From an uncultured Bacteroides sp. (GTDB taxonomy: Bacteria; Bacteroidota; Bacteroidia; Bacteroidales; Bacteroidaceae), in contig NZ_CASFWU010000032.1 of assembly GCF_949298305.1 (NCBI RefSeq), positions 10,544 through 74,543 of the forward strand: a DNA stretch of 64,000 nucleotides. The letters run 5' to 3'. Shown here in pieces: positions 42,814-50,916 of the stretch. Position numbers and translations under genes: made by a program. The notes under the pieces were generated by a model, which did not search any database, was not told the DNA's origin, and worked only from the letters and a program-made list of their open reading frames with translations. How positions within the stretch are numbered: position 1 is the first letter of the stretch; each line of letters begins with the position of its first letter.

Positions 42814-43575
42814 TTACTTCAGAAACGGAAATAAGTCGCTCATCCCCAGGAAGCCTTCGTGTGTGGCGGTGTATTCGGCTGCCAGCACGGCGCCCAGTGC
42901 GAAGCCGCGGCGGTTCTTGGCGTCGTGGGTGATGGTGATGCTGTCCGCCTCGGAGTCGTAGCGGATGCTGTGGATGCCCGGCACTTCGCCTTCGCGGATG
43001 GAGCTGACGGGCAGTTCGTCGGCAGCGCAGGCGGTGGTGCCCGTCACGGTGCCGTCGGGAGCCTGAAGCGTGCCTTTCACCCACCGAGTCTTGCGGTCAA
43101 GGTTCTCCAGGATGCCTTCGGCCAGGGTGATGGCGGTGCCGCTCGGGGCGTCCAGCTTGTGGATGTGGTGCGTCTCGCTCATGCTCACGTCGTAGCCGGG
43201 GAACTGGTTCATGATGCGGGCCAGGTACTTGTTGACGGCCGAGAAGATGGCCACGCCCAGGCTGAAGTTGCTCGACCAGAACAGCGTCTTGCCACCCTCG
43301 GTGCAGAGGCGGCGCACTTCCTCGCCGTGTTCTTCGAGCCAGCCGGTACTGCCCGACACCAGTTTTACGCCCGCCTCGAAGGCCTTCATGTAGTTGCCAT
43401 AGGCGGCTTTGGGATTGGTGAACTCGATGGCCACGTCGGCCGAGCGGAAGGCTTCGGAGCGGAAGTCCTCCTGGTTGTCGATGTCGATGATGCAGACAAT
43501 CTCGTGTCCGCGGCCGAGGGCAATCTTCTCAATCTCCTTGCCCATCTTTCCATAACCGATAAGTGCTATTTTCAT
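42814..43575 (-). CDS. dapB: 4-hydroxy-tetrahydrodipicolinate reductase
   Basis: 253 residues. NAD(P)-binding IGYGKMGKEIEKIA at 6-19, AIEFTNPKAAYGN, and the catalytic region SETHHIHKLDAPSGTA; GIHSIRYDSEADSI near the C-terminus. It makes tetrahydrodipicolinate for lysine and meso-diaminopimelate. First gene of the dapB-dinD-lepB group. TATCTTTG at 43619-43612 on the minus strand is a likely -7. Confidence 0.96.
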   Translation of the reverse strand: MKIALIGYGKMGKEIEKIALGRGHEIVCIIDIDNQEDFRSEAFRSADVAIEFTNPKAAYGNYMKAFEAGVKLVSGSTGWLEEHGEEVRRLCTEGGKTLFWSSNFSLGVAIFSAVNKYLARIMNQFPGYDVSMSETHHIHKLDAPSGTAITLAEGILENLDRKTRWVKGTLQAPDGTVTGTTACAADELPVSSIREGEVPGIHSIRYDSEADSITITHDAKNRRGFALGAVLAAEYTATHEGFLGMSDLFPFLK

Positions 43576-43611
43576 TGTTCGCTATTTTTCTTATATATAA
43601 TAATGTGTGCG

Positions 43612-43619
43612 CAAAGATA
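43612..43619 (-). promoter_or_regulatory. -7 element of the dapB promoter
   Basis: TATCTTTG read on the minus strand, 37 bp before the dapB ATG. No exact TTTG at 19-21 bp upstream; a TTTG lies at 14 bp. Confidence 0.55.
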
Positions 43620-43718
43620 GGACTTTTCTTACACAAACCGTTACAATTAACTTCTTGTTAACAATGCCGTGGAGAGACAGCGAAGAATCGGGTGGCGACT
43701 GCCCAGGGGCGTATTTTG

Positions 43719-43803
43719 TCTCATGCGTATGAGAACGGTTTTCTCATGCGTATGAGAATAGTCTTCTCATTCTTATGAGAACATCATTCTCATGCCTATG
43801 AGA
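43719..43803. repeat. 23-bp tandem array of hairpin units (four copies)
   Basis: Four copies of TCTCAT-NNNN-ATGAGA start at 43719, 43742, 43765 and 43788, exactly 23 bp apart; copies 2 to 4 have seven-base arms (TTCTCAT/ATGAGAA). Loops are GCGT, GCGT, TCTT and GCCT; the spacers of 5-7 bp (for example CGGTT, TAGTC, CATCA) vary. Located in the 285-bp space between the membrane-protein gene (ends 43861) and dapB; no gene is present there. It could bind a dimeric protein at two-helical-turn intervals or form serial hairpins. Confidence 0.9.
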
Positions 43804-43860
43804 ATACTTCTGTGTGACGCGGGAGGCGTGCCGTTCCTTTCCGGCGTCTGCGCTCCGTTC

Positions 43861-44454
43861 CTACTTTGCGTAGTTGCGTCGGATGACGGTGCCCTCGAAG
43901 GGTTTTCCCTCGGCTTGATAGAGGTCTTCGTCGTCGAAGGGGCGCAGCTTCCAGTAGAGCATCACGTCGCCCACGGCGCAGGCCAGGCTGAAGATGCCGA
44001 AAGCATAAACCGTCTTGTTGCCCGTGCAGAAGCCGTGCAGGAAGGGCAGGACACCCAATACGATGGCGGGCAGCAGCAAGAACAGACGATACCACTTTAA
44101 GGAGACAGGGCGGGTGGAGTAATAGCCTACGCCTGACCAGCTGGAGTGGCAACGTATAGCTTTCGTTTGCCGCCCGTTGCAGAAGTAGAGAATCAGATAA
44201 CCGGACAGAATGTTGGCGGCGAAGGCAAGGAGTGTCATCTGCCAGATGTAGCCTCTCCAGAAATTGCCGATGAAGTAGCCCACATTATAGGCCGAGGAGT
44301 CTTCCCACACGTAGCAGTAGAGCAGGGAGCCGGAGAAGAGGAGCAGGAAGAAGATGACTATCGTCCACAGATTGGCGCTTTTCGTGTTGAGTTTTACTTC
44401 GATGCCGTCAGTCTGCGGGGTATGGTTCGAGTTGAGTTGTGCAGTTGTTTTCAT
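43861..44454 (-). CDS. membrane protein, DUF3267-like
   Basis: 197 residues with four apparent spans (ANLWTIVIFFLLLFSGSLLY, IWQMTLLAFAANILSGYLILY, YRLFLLLPAIVLGVLPFL, TVYAFGIFSLACAVGDVMLY). The end, AVGDVMLYWKLRPFDD then GKPFEGTVIRR, resembles DUF3267 proteins, which are often putative zincins with HExxH; no HExxH is visible here, so the metal site is absent or the match is only partial. TATCTTTG at 44501-44494 (minus) is a likely -7. Function unknown. Confidence 0.6.
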   Translation of the reverse strand: MKTTAQLNSNHTPQTDGIEVKLNTKSANLWTIVIFFLLLFSGSLLYCYVWEDSSAYNVGYFIGNFWRGYIWQMTLLAFAANILSGYLILYFCNGRQTKAIRCHSSWSGVGYYSTRPVSLKWYRLFLLLPAIVLGVLPFLHGFCTGNKTVYAFGIFSLACAVGDVMLYWKLRPFDDEDLYQAEGKPFEGTVIRRNYAK

Positions 44455-44585
44455 AATGGTATGTTTTTAGTTGTTGTTTTCTGGTTGACGTTGCAAAGAT
44501 AAGTCCTCTCAGGTAAACGGAAGGTTAACGTTACGTTATCTTTACGTTAACGGAGTTGGAGGGAAAGGGAAAAGAAGTTACTTTT

Positions 44586-44657
44586 GTAGCGGTTAGCGGT
44601 GAGTGGTTAGCGGTTAGTACCTGCACTCACCGCTCACCGTTAACCACTAACCGCTAC
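44586..44657. repeat. CGGTTAG heptad inverted repeat before the second sensor kinase
   Basis: GTAGCGGTTAGCGGTGAGTG on the left and the reverse of it (CACTAACCGCTAC at the right end) form an inverted repeat of 7-bp words. It follows the putative promoter (TACTTTTG at 44579-44586, GTTG at 44555-44558, 20-bp spacer) and ends just before the kinase ATG, so the transcript leader would fold strongly. Confidence 0.65.
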
Positions 44658-44661
44658 AGAC

Positions 44662-45906
44662 ATGAGCAAGTCCTACTACATCCTCCTCACCCTCGTGGCC
44701 GCCGCCGTGGCCGTCTTCTTCCTCGGCCGCTGGACGGGCATGGGGCTGGGACTCAACAGCCAGCGTGTGACGCGCACCGTCCACGAGGCCTGGTGCCGCG
44801 CCGACGACCGCCACGCCCTCTGCCCCGGGGCCGGGCTCGACTCCCTCTTCCGCCAGCAGCTGCGCGAGGGCGGGTTGCGCCGCCTCCGCTTCCGGCTGGA
44901 CACGGTGCCGCTGGCGGACGATTCGACCGTGGTGCTCCGCTCTGCCTTGCCTTACTTCGATGACTACGAACGCGAGCTGGAGCATCGGCGCACGTTCGTC
45001 ATCCCGCTGGACAGCCTGCAAGGCGTGCGGGCCCGCCTCCTCAACCTTCGTGCCGAGACGGTCGGGTCACAGCTCTACTACCTGCTGGGCACGGTGGCGG
45101 GTTTCTTCTTCCTGGCCTTCGGCATTGCCAAGCAGGTGGACATCATCCGCCGTCAGGACAAGTTGTCGCAGATGCGCGAGGATTTCTCTTACGCCATGGT
45201 GCACGACATGAAGACGCCTATCAGCACCCTTCTGATGGCGGTGAGGAACCTGCGTAGCGGTCGCCTGGACGCCAAGCCCGAACGCAAGCGCGAGCACTTC
45301 GACCTGCTGGAAAAGGAGAGCCTGCACCTGCTCGACCTGACCAATCGCGTACTGACCCTCTCGAAGATGGAGCATCACCAACTGCTGCTCGACAAGGACT
45401 GGCATCCCCTTCGTCCCGTGGTGGACGAGCTGATACAGGTGTTCGAGGCAAAGGCGGCGAAGCCCGTCACCTTCAGCACCGACCTTCAGGCCGAAGCGGT
45501 CTATGCCGATATGGAATTCCTGAAGGAAGCCCTTTCCAACCTGATAGACAACGCCCTGAAATACTCCAAAGACACAGTAGAAGTACGCATTGCCTCGCGT
45601 CAGGAGGGCGGTTTCGTCCGCATCAGTGTCCGCGACAACGGCATCGGCATCCCCCTTTCGGCCCAGCGTACCATCTTCGACAAGTTCGAGCGCGTGCTGC
45701 CCCGCGACGACGGCAGCGGACAGAAGAAGGTTTCCGGCTTCGGCCTCGGCCTGAACTACGTGATGAACGTGACCCGCGAGCACGGCGGCTATGTCAGTGT
45801 GGAAAGTGTGCAGGGGCGGTTCAGCGAGTTTACGATTTCGTTGCCCGAAAGCCTCACCCCCGGCCCCTCTCCCAAGGAGAGGGGGGAAGGAATGGAGTCG
45901 GAATAG
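44662..45906 (+). CDS. membrane sensor histidine kinase with repeat-derived C-terminal tail
   Basis: 414 residues. Spans near 5-24 (YYILLTLVAAAVAVFFLG) and 139-157 (LLGTVAGFFFLAFGIA) enclose a sensor region. HisKA box SYAMVHDMKTPISTLL, then NLIDNALKYSK, DNGIGIP, FDKFERVLP and GFGLGLNYVMNV. It should sense an unknown extracytoplasmic signal; no response regulator is nearby. The last residues LTPGPSPKERGEGMESE come from the inverted repeat at 45851-46238, so the ancestral end was probably near SLPES. Related in the core to the kinase at 7692. Confidence 0.9.
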   Translation: MSKSYYILLTLVAAAVAVFFLGRWTGMGLGLNSQRVTRTVHEAWCRADDRHALCPGAGLDSLFRQQLREGGLRRLRFRLDTVPLADDSTVVLRSALPYFDDYERELEHRRTFVIPLDSLQGVRARLLNLRAETVGSQLYYLLGTVAGFFFLAFGIAKQVDIIRRQDKLSQMREDFSYAMVHDMKTPISTLLMAVRNLRSGRLDAKPERKREHFDLLEKESLHLLDLTNRVLTLSKMEHHQLLLDKDWHPLRPVVDELIQVFEAKAAKPVTFSTDLQAEAVYADMEFLKEALSNLIDNALKYSKDTVEVRIASRQEGGFVRISVRDNGIGIPLSAQRTIFDKFERVLPRDDGSGQKKVSGFGLGLNYVMNVTREHGGYVSVESVQGRFSEFTISLPESLTPGPSPKERGEGMESE

Positions 45907-46238
45907 AGAATGGCATATAAAATAATTCAAGTTTCGGTTTTACCGAAACTTGCAGGAGTTAGAGGAGTTAGAAGAAGTTATCGCCCGCCAGGGCGGGCTT
46001 AGAAGTTAAAGGCCAATAGACCTGTTACTGCTAATTTTTCTTTTTGCAAGACTATCGGCTTTAACTTCTAACAGAGCAAAGCGAAGTGGTAACTTCTATA
46101 ACTTCTTAACTCCCAGTGAAATATCAAACCCGAAACTTGAGTAAAATAATATATGAATAAAATATGTAAGACTGAATACTAACTTAAATCACCACCCCCT
46201 TCCTCCCCTCTCCTTGGGAGAGGGGCCGGGGGTGAGGC
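45851..46238. mobile_element. 388-bp element with perfect 34-bp terminal inverted repeats
   Basis: 45851-45884 and 46205-46238 are exact reverse complements (outer end GCCTCACCCCCGGCCCCTC; each arm also holds a CCTCTCCC-AAGGAGAGG hairpin). The interior has a second layer: CAAGTTTCGG hairpin words at 45930-45953, GGAGTTAGA words, AAGTTAAAGGCC and GGCTTTAACTTC arms, then CCGAAACTTGAG at 46131-46142. No gene is encoded. It overlaps the 3' end of the kinase gene and reaches to 9 bp before the DUF2851 start. The 340-bp space 45907-46246 holds nothing else. Confidence 0.8.
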
Positions 46239-46246
46239 TTCTGTTT

Positions 46247-47533
46247 ATGGAACACCTTTTACACTACCTCTGGAAACACAAAATCTTCCCTTTGCAGGAA
46301 CTGCACACGACCGACGGGCGGCGGGTGGAAGTCATTGACCCCGGCCTGCCCAACACCAACGCCGGGCCCGACTTCTTCAACGCCAAGCTGAAGCTGGACG
46401 GCGTGCTGTGGGTGGGAAACGTGGAGCTGCACGAGCGCTCTTCGCTCTGGATGAAGCACGGACACCAGACGGACAAGGCCTACGACAACGTCATCCTGCA
46501 CGTGGTGGGCGAGGCCGACTGCGACGTGTGCCGCACGGACGGCGAGCCCATCCCCCAACTCGTGCTGACTTGTCCTGCCGACGTGGCCCGTCGCTACGAC
46601 GAGCTGCGTCAGTCCGAAATCTGTCCGCCCTGTTACTCCGTCCTCCCGTCCCTGTCGCGCCTGACGGTTCATTCCTGGTTTTCGGCCTTGCAGGCGGAGC
46701 GTTTCGCACGGAAGGCGGCCGACATCCGCGCCCGTCTCGATGCCTGCCAAAACCATTGGGAGGACGTGTTCTTCATCACCCTGGCGCGCAACTACGGATT
46801 CGGCCTGAATAGCGATGCCTTCGAGGCCTGGGCCCGGCTCATCCCCTTCCGTGCCGTAGACAAGCACCGTGACGACCTTTTCCAGGTGGAGGCCTTCTTC
46901 TTCGGTCAGGCGGGCCTGCTGGAGGAGGAACTGCCCGATGCCGACGACTATTACCTCCGCCTCCGAAAGGAGTTCCGCTACCTGCAACGCAAATTCGACC
47001 TGCCGGCTCCGCTGGATGCCTCGCGCTGGCGCTTCCTGCGCCTCCGGCCGGGCAACTTCCCCCACGTGCGCCTGGCCCAGCTGGCCAGCCTCTACCACAC
47101 ACGGCCCGCCCTCTTCTCGCAGGTGATGGAGGCCGACACGACCGAGGCCGCCAGGAAGCTCCTCGTCACCTCCACTTCCGATTACTGGGAGCGGCACTTC
47201 ACCTTCCGCCACTCCTCGCCCGAGCGCGTGAAGCGGGTGGGGGAGAACGCCCTCAACCTGATGCTCATCAACACCGTCATTCCTTTCCTCTACGCCTACG
47301 GCCTCCACAAGGCCGACGACAACCTGTGCGAGCGTGCCACCCGCTTCCTGGAATCGCTTCGTGCCGAGAACAACCACATCACCCGCCTCTGGGAGGGTGC
47401 CGGCCTGCCCGTCTCTACCGCTGCCGATTCGCAGGCCCTCATCCAGCTTCAGCGGGAATATTGCGAACGCAAGGACTGCCTCCGCTGCCGCTTCGGTTAC
47501 GAATTCCTGAAGGGACGGAAGACAGGCGGGTGA
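46247..47533 (+). CDS. DUF2851 family protein
   Basis: 428 residues from the ATG at 46247 (MEHLLHYLWKHKIFPLQELH); the ATG at 46214 belongs to the inverted repeat and adds MGEGPGVRLLF. Family pattern: EVIDPGLPNTNAGPDFFNAKLK, WVGNVELHERSSLWMKHGHQ and YDNVILHVVGEAD near the N-terminus, a helical middle part, and CERKDCLRCRFGYEFLK at the end with CxxC. The N-terminal part looks nuclease-like (acidic and His residues), but no activity is established. It precedes ruvB. Confidence 0.92.
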   Translation: MEHLLHYLWKHKIFPLQELHTTDGRRVEVIDPGLPNTNAGPDFFNAKLKLDGVLWVGNVELHERSSLWMKHGHQTDKAYDNVILHVVGEADCDVCRTDGEPIPQLVLTCPADVARRYDELRQSEICPPCYSVLPSLSRLTVHSWFSALQAERFARKAADIRARLDACQNHWEDVFFITLARNYGFGLNSDAFEAWARLIPFRAVDKHRDDLFQVEAFFFGQAGLLEEELPDADDYYLRLRKEFRYLQRKFDLPAPLDASRWRFLRLRPGNFPHVRLAQLASLYHTRPALFSQVMEADTTEAARKLLVTSTSDYWERHFTFRHSSPERVKRVGENALNLMLINTVIPFLYAYGLHKADDNLCERATRFLESLRAENNHITRLWEGAGLPVSTAADSQALIQLQREYCERKDCLRCRFGYEFLKGRKTGG

Positions 47534-47665
47534 GGGAGATGCTTGCGAAAAGCCGTATGCTTTGTCGGTTATTCCAAAATTAATTAGTTATTTTGCACGA
47601 GCCAAGCTCCGCAGGTGCGGACGCAGGTCACTGACAGCAGGCTTGGCATGAAAACAATTGAATCA

Positions 47666-48703
47666 ATGGAACAGGAAAACTTTGACATACGCAGCCAGAA
47701 ACCGCTTTCGGGCAAGGAAAAGGACTTTGAGAACGCCCTCCGCCCGCTGGCCTTCGAGGACTTCAGCGGACAGAGCCAGGTGGTGGAGAACCTGCGCATC
47801 TTCGTGACGGCTGCCCGCCTGCGGGGTGAGGCGCTGGACCACACCCTGCTGCACGGCCCTCCGGGACTGGGCAAGACGACACTCTCCAACATCATTGCCA
47901 ACGAATTGGGCGTGGGCTTCAAAATCACCTCGGGGCCCGTGCTGGACAAACCCGGCGACCTGGCGGGCATCCTCACCAGCCTGGAGCCGAACGACGTGCT
48001 CTTCATCGACGAGATTCACCGCCTCAGCCCGGTTGTGGAGGAGTATCTCTATTCGGCCATGGAGGATTACCGCATCGACATCATGATAGACAAGGGCCCT
48101 TCTGCCCGCAGCATCCAGATAGACCTGAACCCTTTCACGCTGGTGGGAGCCACCACGCGCAGCGGCCTGCTGACAGCCCCGCTCCGTGCCCGCTTCGGCA
48201 TCAACCTGCACCTGGAGTATTACGACACCGACGTCCTGAGCGGCATCATCCTCCGCTCGGCCGGCATCCTGGGCGTGCCCTGTTCCAACAAGGCCGCGCT
48301 GGAGATTGCAGGCCGCAGCCGCGGCACGCCCCGTATCGCCAACGCCTTGCTGCGCCGTGTGCGGGACTTTGCCCAGGTCAAAGGCTCGGGCCGCATCGAC
48401 ACCGAGATTGCAAGCATCGCCCTCGAGGCGCTGAACATCGACAAGTACGGCCTCGACCAGATTGACAACAAGATACTGACCACCATCATCGACAAGTTCC
48501 GGGGCGGCCCCGTAGGCCTGACCACCATCGCCACCGCCCTGGGCGAGGACGCAGGCACCATCGAAGAGGTGTACGAACCGTTCCTCATCAAGGAAGGCTT
48601 CATCAAGCGCACGCCACGCGGGCGGGAGGTGACGGAACTGGCGTACAAGCACTTGGGACGCAGCCTGTATCAGAATGGCGGGCAGCCTTCTTTGTTTGAT
48701 TGA
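47666..48703 (+). CDS. ruvB: Holliday junction branch migration helicase RuvB
   Basis: 345 residues from MEQENFDIRSQKPLSGKE; an upstream Met at 47648 is possible. Walker A GPPGLGKTT, Walker B VLFIDEIHRLSP, sensor region LVGATTRSGLLTAPLRARFG, arginine finger region SRGTPRIANALLRRVRDFAQ and the C-terminal winged helix (EEVYEPFLIKEGFIKRTPRG). RuvB hexamers drive branch migration with RuvA. The other ruv genes are not adjacent. Confidence 0.97.
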   Translation: MEQENFDIRSQKPLSGKEKDFENALRPLAFEDFSGQSQVVENLRIFVTAARLRGEALDHTLLHGPPGLGKTTLSNIIANELGVGFKITSGPVLDKPGDLAGILTSLEPNDVLFIDEIHRLSPVVEEYLYSAMEDYRIDIMIDKGPSARSIQIDLNPFTLVGATTRSGLLTAPLRARFGINLHLEYYDTDVLSGIILRSAGILGVPCSNKAALEIAGRSRGTPRIANALLRRVRDFAQVKGSGRIDTEIASIALEALNIDKYGLDQIDNKILTTIIDKFRGGPVGLTTIATALGEDAGTIEEVYEPFLIKEGFIKRTPRGREVTELAYKHLGRSLYQNGGQPSLFD

Positions 48704-48730
48704 CGGATTGTCTGTCACAAAGTTCTGGAG

Positions 48731-49099
48731 ATGGAAGACCGGATGAACAAACCCGAATGGCTGCACAGACGGCGGAAACTTCGCAATGCACTGACCCCGG
48801 CCGAAGCGGTTCTGTGGAGGGTGCTGAAGGAACGGCAGGTTTATGGATTGAAGTTCAGGCGGCAGCATAGTGTAGGGCCTTATATCCTTGATTTCTATTG
48901 CCTGGAGTTGAAACTGGCAATAGAACTGGATGGTGAATCGCACGCGATTCGTGGGGAGTACGATGAGCAGCGGACGGATTATCTGTTCCGGGTGGCAGGC
49001 ATTACGGTACTTCGTTTTGAGAATCGTGTGGTGTTTGAAGATCTCGAACGGATTATTGAGGAAATAGGAGAGAAGATAGCTGCCTCTAAAACTGATTGA
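48731..49099 (+). CDS. DUF559 endonuclease-like protein
   Basis: 122 residues. DUF559 (Vsr/PD-(D/E)XK fold) pattern: RNALTPAEAVLWRVLKERQ, GLKFRRQHSVGPYILDFYC with Asp in the metal site, then KLAIELDGESHA and GITVLRFENRVVF. Proteins of this family are small, often stand alone, and are predicted nucleases of unknown target. Codon use is less GC-rich than neighbours. 28 bp after ruvB, same strand. Confidence 0.88.
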   Translation: MEDRMNKPEWLHRRRKLRNALTPAEAVLWRVLKERQVYGLKFRRQHSVGPYILDFYCLELKLAIELDGESHAIRGEYDEQRTDYLFRVAGITVLRFENRVVFEDLERIIEEIGEKIAASKTD

Positions 49100-49172
49100 G
49101 AGAGTAACTGAAGAGATACGTCAGTACAAGACTATCCTAAACGGTCTGTCAAAACAAAGTGATGCTATCTGA

Positions 49173-49321
49173 CTCCCCTCCTTCTGGAAGGAGGGGTGTC
49201 CAACGGGCGGGGTGGTAGGTGAATTCACACGCGTAAACACCTACGTAATCATTCAAAGGTTGCTCCGCAGGGCGTGCCTACCACCTCCCCCTTCGGGTAC
49301 TCCTCCTTCCGGAAGGAGGAG
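49173..49321. repeat. nested inverted-repeat element with CCTTCCGGAAGG palindromes
   Basis: Palindromic ends CCCTCCTTCTGGAAGGAGGG (left, 49175-49194) and CTCCTTCCGGAAGGAG (right), and inside them GGGGTGGTAGG (49209-49219) matched by CCTACCACC near 49277. The interior has no gene. Element fills most of the 310-bp space between DUF559 and the flippase gene and resembles dispersed non-autonomous repeats. Confidence 0.7.
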
Positions 49322-49409
49322 AGTTTAAGATACTCTTGCTGGGGCATACTCTCCGTGACAGGTTAAGTATTGAATTGATAATGAAGAAAGAATAGAAATA
49401 ATAGAAAGA

Positions 49410-50861
49410 ATGGCAAACTTGAAATCATTGGCTAAAGACACCGCCATCTACGGCTTGAGCAGCATCGTGGGGCGTTTCCTGAACTATCTGCTGGTGCCCG
49501 TCTACACCATGGCCATGTCGGCACAGTCGGGCGGCTACGGTGTGGTGACCAACATCTATGCTTGGGTGGCGCTGATGCTGGTGCTGCTCACCTTCGGCAT
49601 GGAGACGGGTTTCTTCCGCTTTGCCAACAACGGCAAGGACGACCCCATGCGCGTCTACTCCACCTCGCTGCTCGGGGTGGGCGGCGTGTCGCTGGCGTTT
49701 CTGGCATTGGGGCTGGTGTTCCTGCAGCCCATTGCGGGGCTGCTGGGGTATGAAGAACACCCGTGGTACGTGGGCATGATGATGATTGTGGTGGCCATGG
49801 ACGCCATCCAGAGCATTCCCTTCGCCTATCTGCGCTACCGGCAGCGGCCGCTGAAGTTTGCGGCGCTGAAGCTGCTGTTCATCTTCCTGAACATTGCGCT
49901 CAACCTTATCTATTATGTATGGATGGAGGGCAGCGACGTGGGCTATGCCTTCCTGTTCAACCTGATTTGTACCTCTACCGTCATGGTGTGCATGATACCC
50001 GAGCTGAGCGGCTTCCGCTATGTGCTGGACCGCGCTCTGCTGCGCCGCATGCTGTCCTACTGCATGCCGCTGCTGGTGCTGGGCATTGCGGGCATCCTGA
50101 ACCAGGTGGCGGACAAGATTATCTTCCCTTACGTCTATCCCGACAAGGCCGAGGCCACGGTGCAGCTGGGCATCTACGGAGCCGCCAGCAAGATAGCCAT
50201 GATCATGGCCATGCTGACGCAGGCTTTCCGCTATGCCTACGAGCCCTTTGTCTTCGGCAAGAGCCGCGACAAGGACAACCGCGAGGTCTATGCGCAGGCC
50301 ATGAAGTTCTTCATCATCTTCACCCTGCTGGCCTATCTGGCCGTGATGTTCTACATGGACCTGCTGAAGCACATCATCGGGCGCGGCTACTGGGAAGGCC
50401 TGCGCGTGGTGCCCATCGTCATGGCGGCCGAAATCTTCATGGGCGTCTACTTCAACCTCTCCTTCTGGTACAAGCTGATTGACGAGACGCGCTGGGGAGC
50501 CTACTTCTCGCTGACGGGCTGCGCCGTGCTGGTGCTGATGAACGTGCTGCTGATTCCCCGCTTCGGCTACATGGCCTGTGCCTGGGCCGGCTTCTCGGGC
50601 TACGGGGTGGCCATGCTGCTGTCCTACTTCGTGGGGCAGAAGAAGTACCCCATCCGCTACGACCTGAAGGCCATCGGCTCCTACGTGCTGCTGGCGGCGG
50701 TGCTCTATGTGGCGGCCGAATACGTGCCGCTGGACAACGTGTGGCTCCGTCTGGCCTTCCGCACCGTGCTGCTGCTGCTGTTTGTGGCCTACATTGTGAA
50801 GAAGGACCTGCCCCTGAGCCGCATTCCGGTACTGAACAGGCTGGCGGGCAAGAAGAAATGA
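49410..50861 (+). CDS. polysaccharide/oligosaccharide flippase family membrane protein
   Basis: 483 residues with about 12-14 spans. Start MANLKSLAKDTAIYGLSSIVGRFLNYLLVPVYT (in pieces) is typical of Wzx/RfbX-like flippases: a helical lead followed by KDTAIYGLSSIVGRFLNYLL, then YAWVALMLVLLTFGMETGFF. It probably moves lipid-linked glycan precursors across the inner membrane. No glycosyltransferase genes are next to it, unlike capsule clusters. Confidence 0.88.
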   Translation: MANLKSLAKDTAIYGLSSIVGRFLNYLLVPVYTMAMSAQSGGYGVVTNIYAWVALMLVLLTFGMETGFFRFANNGKDDPMRVYSTSLLGVGGVSLAFLALGLVFLQPIAGLLGYEEHPWYVGMMMIVVAMDAIQSIPFAYLRYRQRPLKFAALKLLFIFLNIALNLIYYVWMEGSDVGYAFLFNLICTSTVMVCMIPELSGFRYVLDRALLRRMLSYCMPLLVLGIAGILNQVADKIIFPYVYPDKAEATVQLGIYGAASKIAMIMAMLTQAFRYAYEPFVFGKSRDKDNREVYAQAMKFFIIFTLLAYLAVMFYMDLLKHIIGRGYWEGLRVVPIVMAAEIFMGVYFNLSFWYKLIDETRWGAYFSLTGCAVLVLMNVLLIPRFGYMACAWAGFSGYGVAMLLSYFVGQKKYPIRYDLKAIGSYVLLAAVLYVAAEYVPLDNVWLRLAFRTVLLLLFVAYIVKKDLPLSRIPVLNRLAGKKK

Positions 50862-50916
50862 CCCGGCCGGACGGACACGACTGAATTGATACATAAACTG
50901 ACTGAAACGAACTGAT

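Noticed and set aside
43719..43803. CRISPR array with very short spacers
   Set aside because: Spacers of 5-7 bp and 16-18 bp palindromic units do not fit CRISPR; no cas genes.
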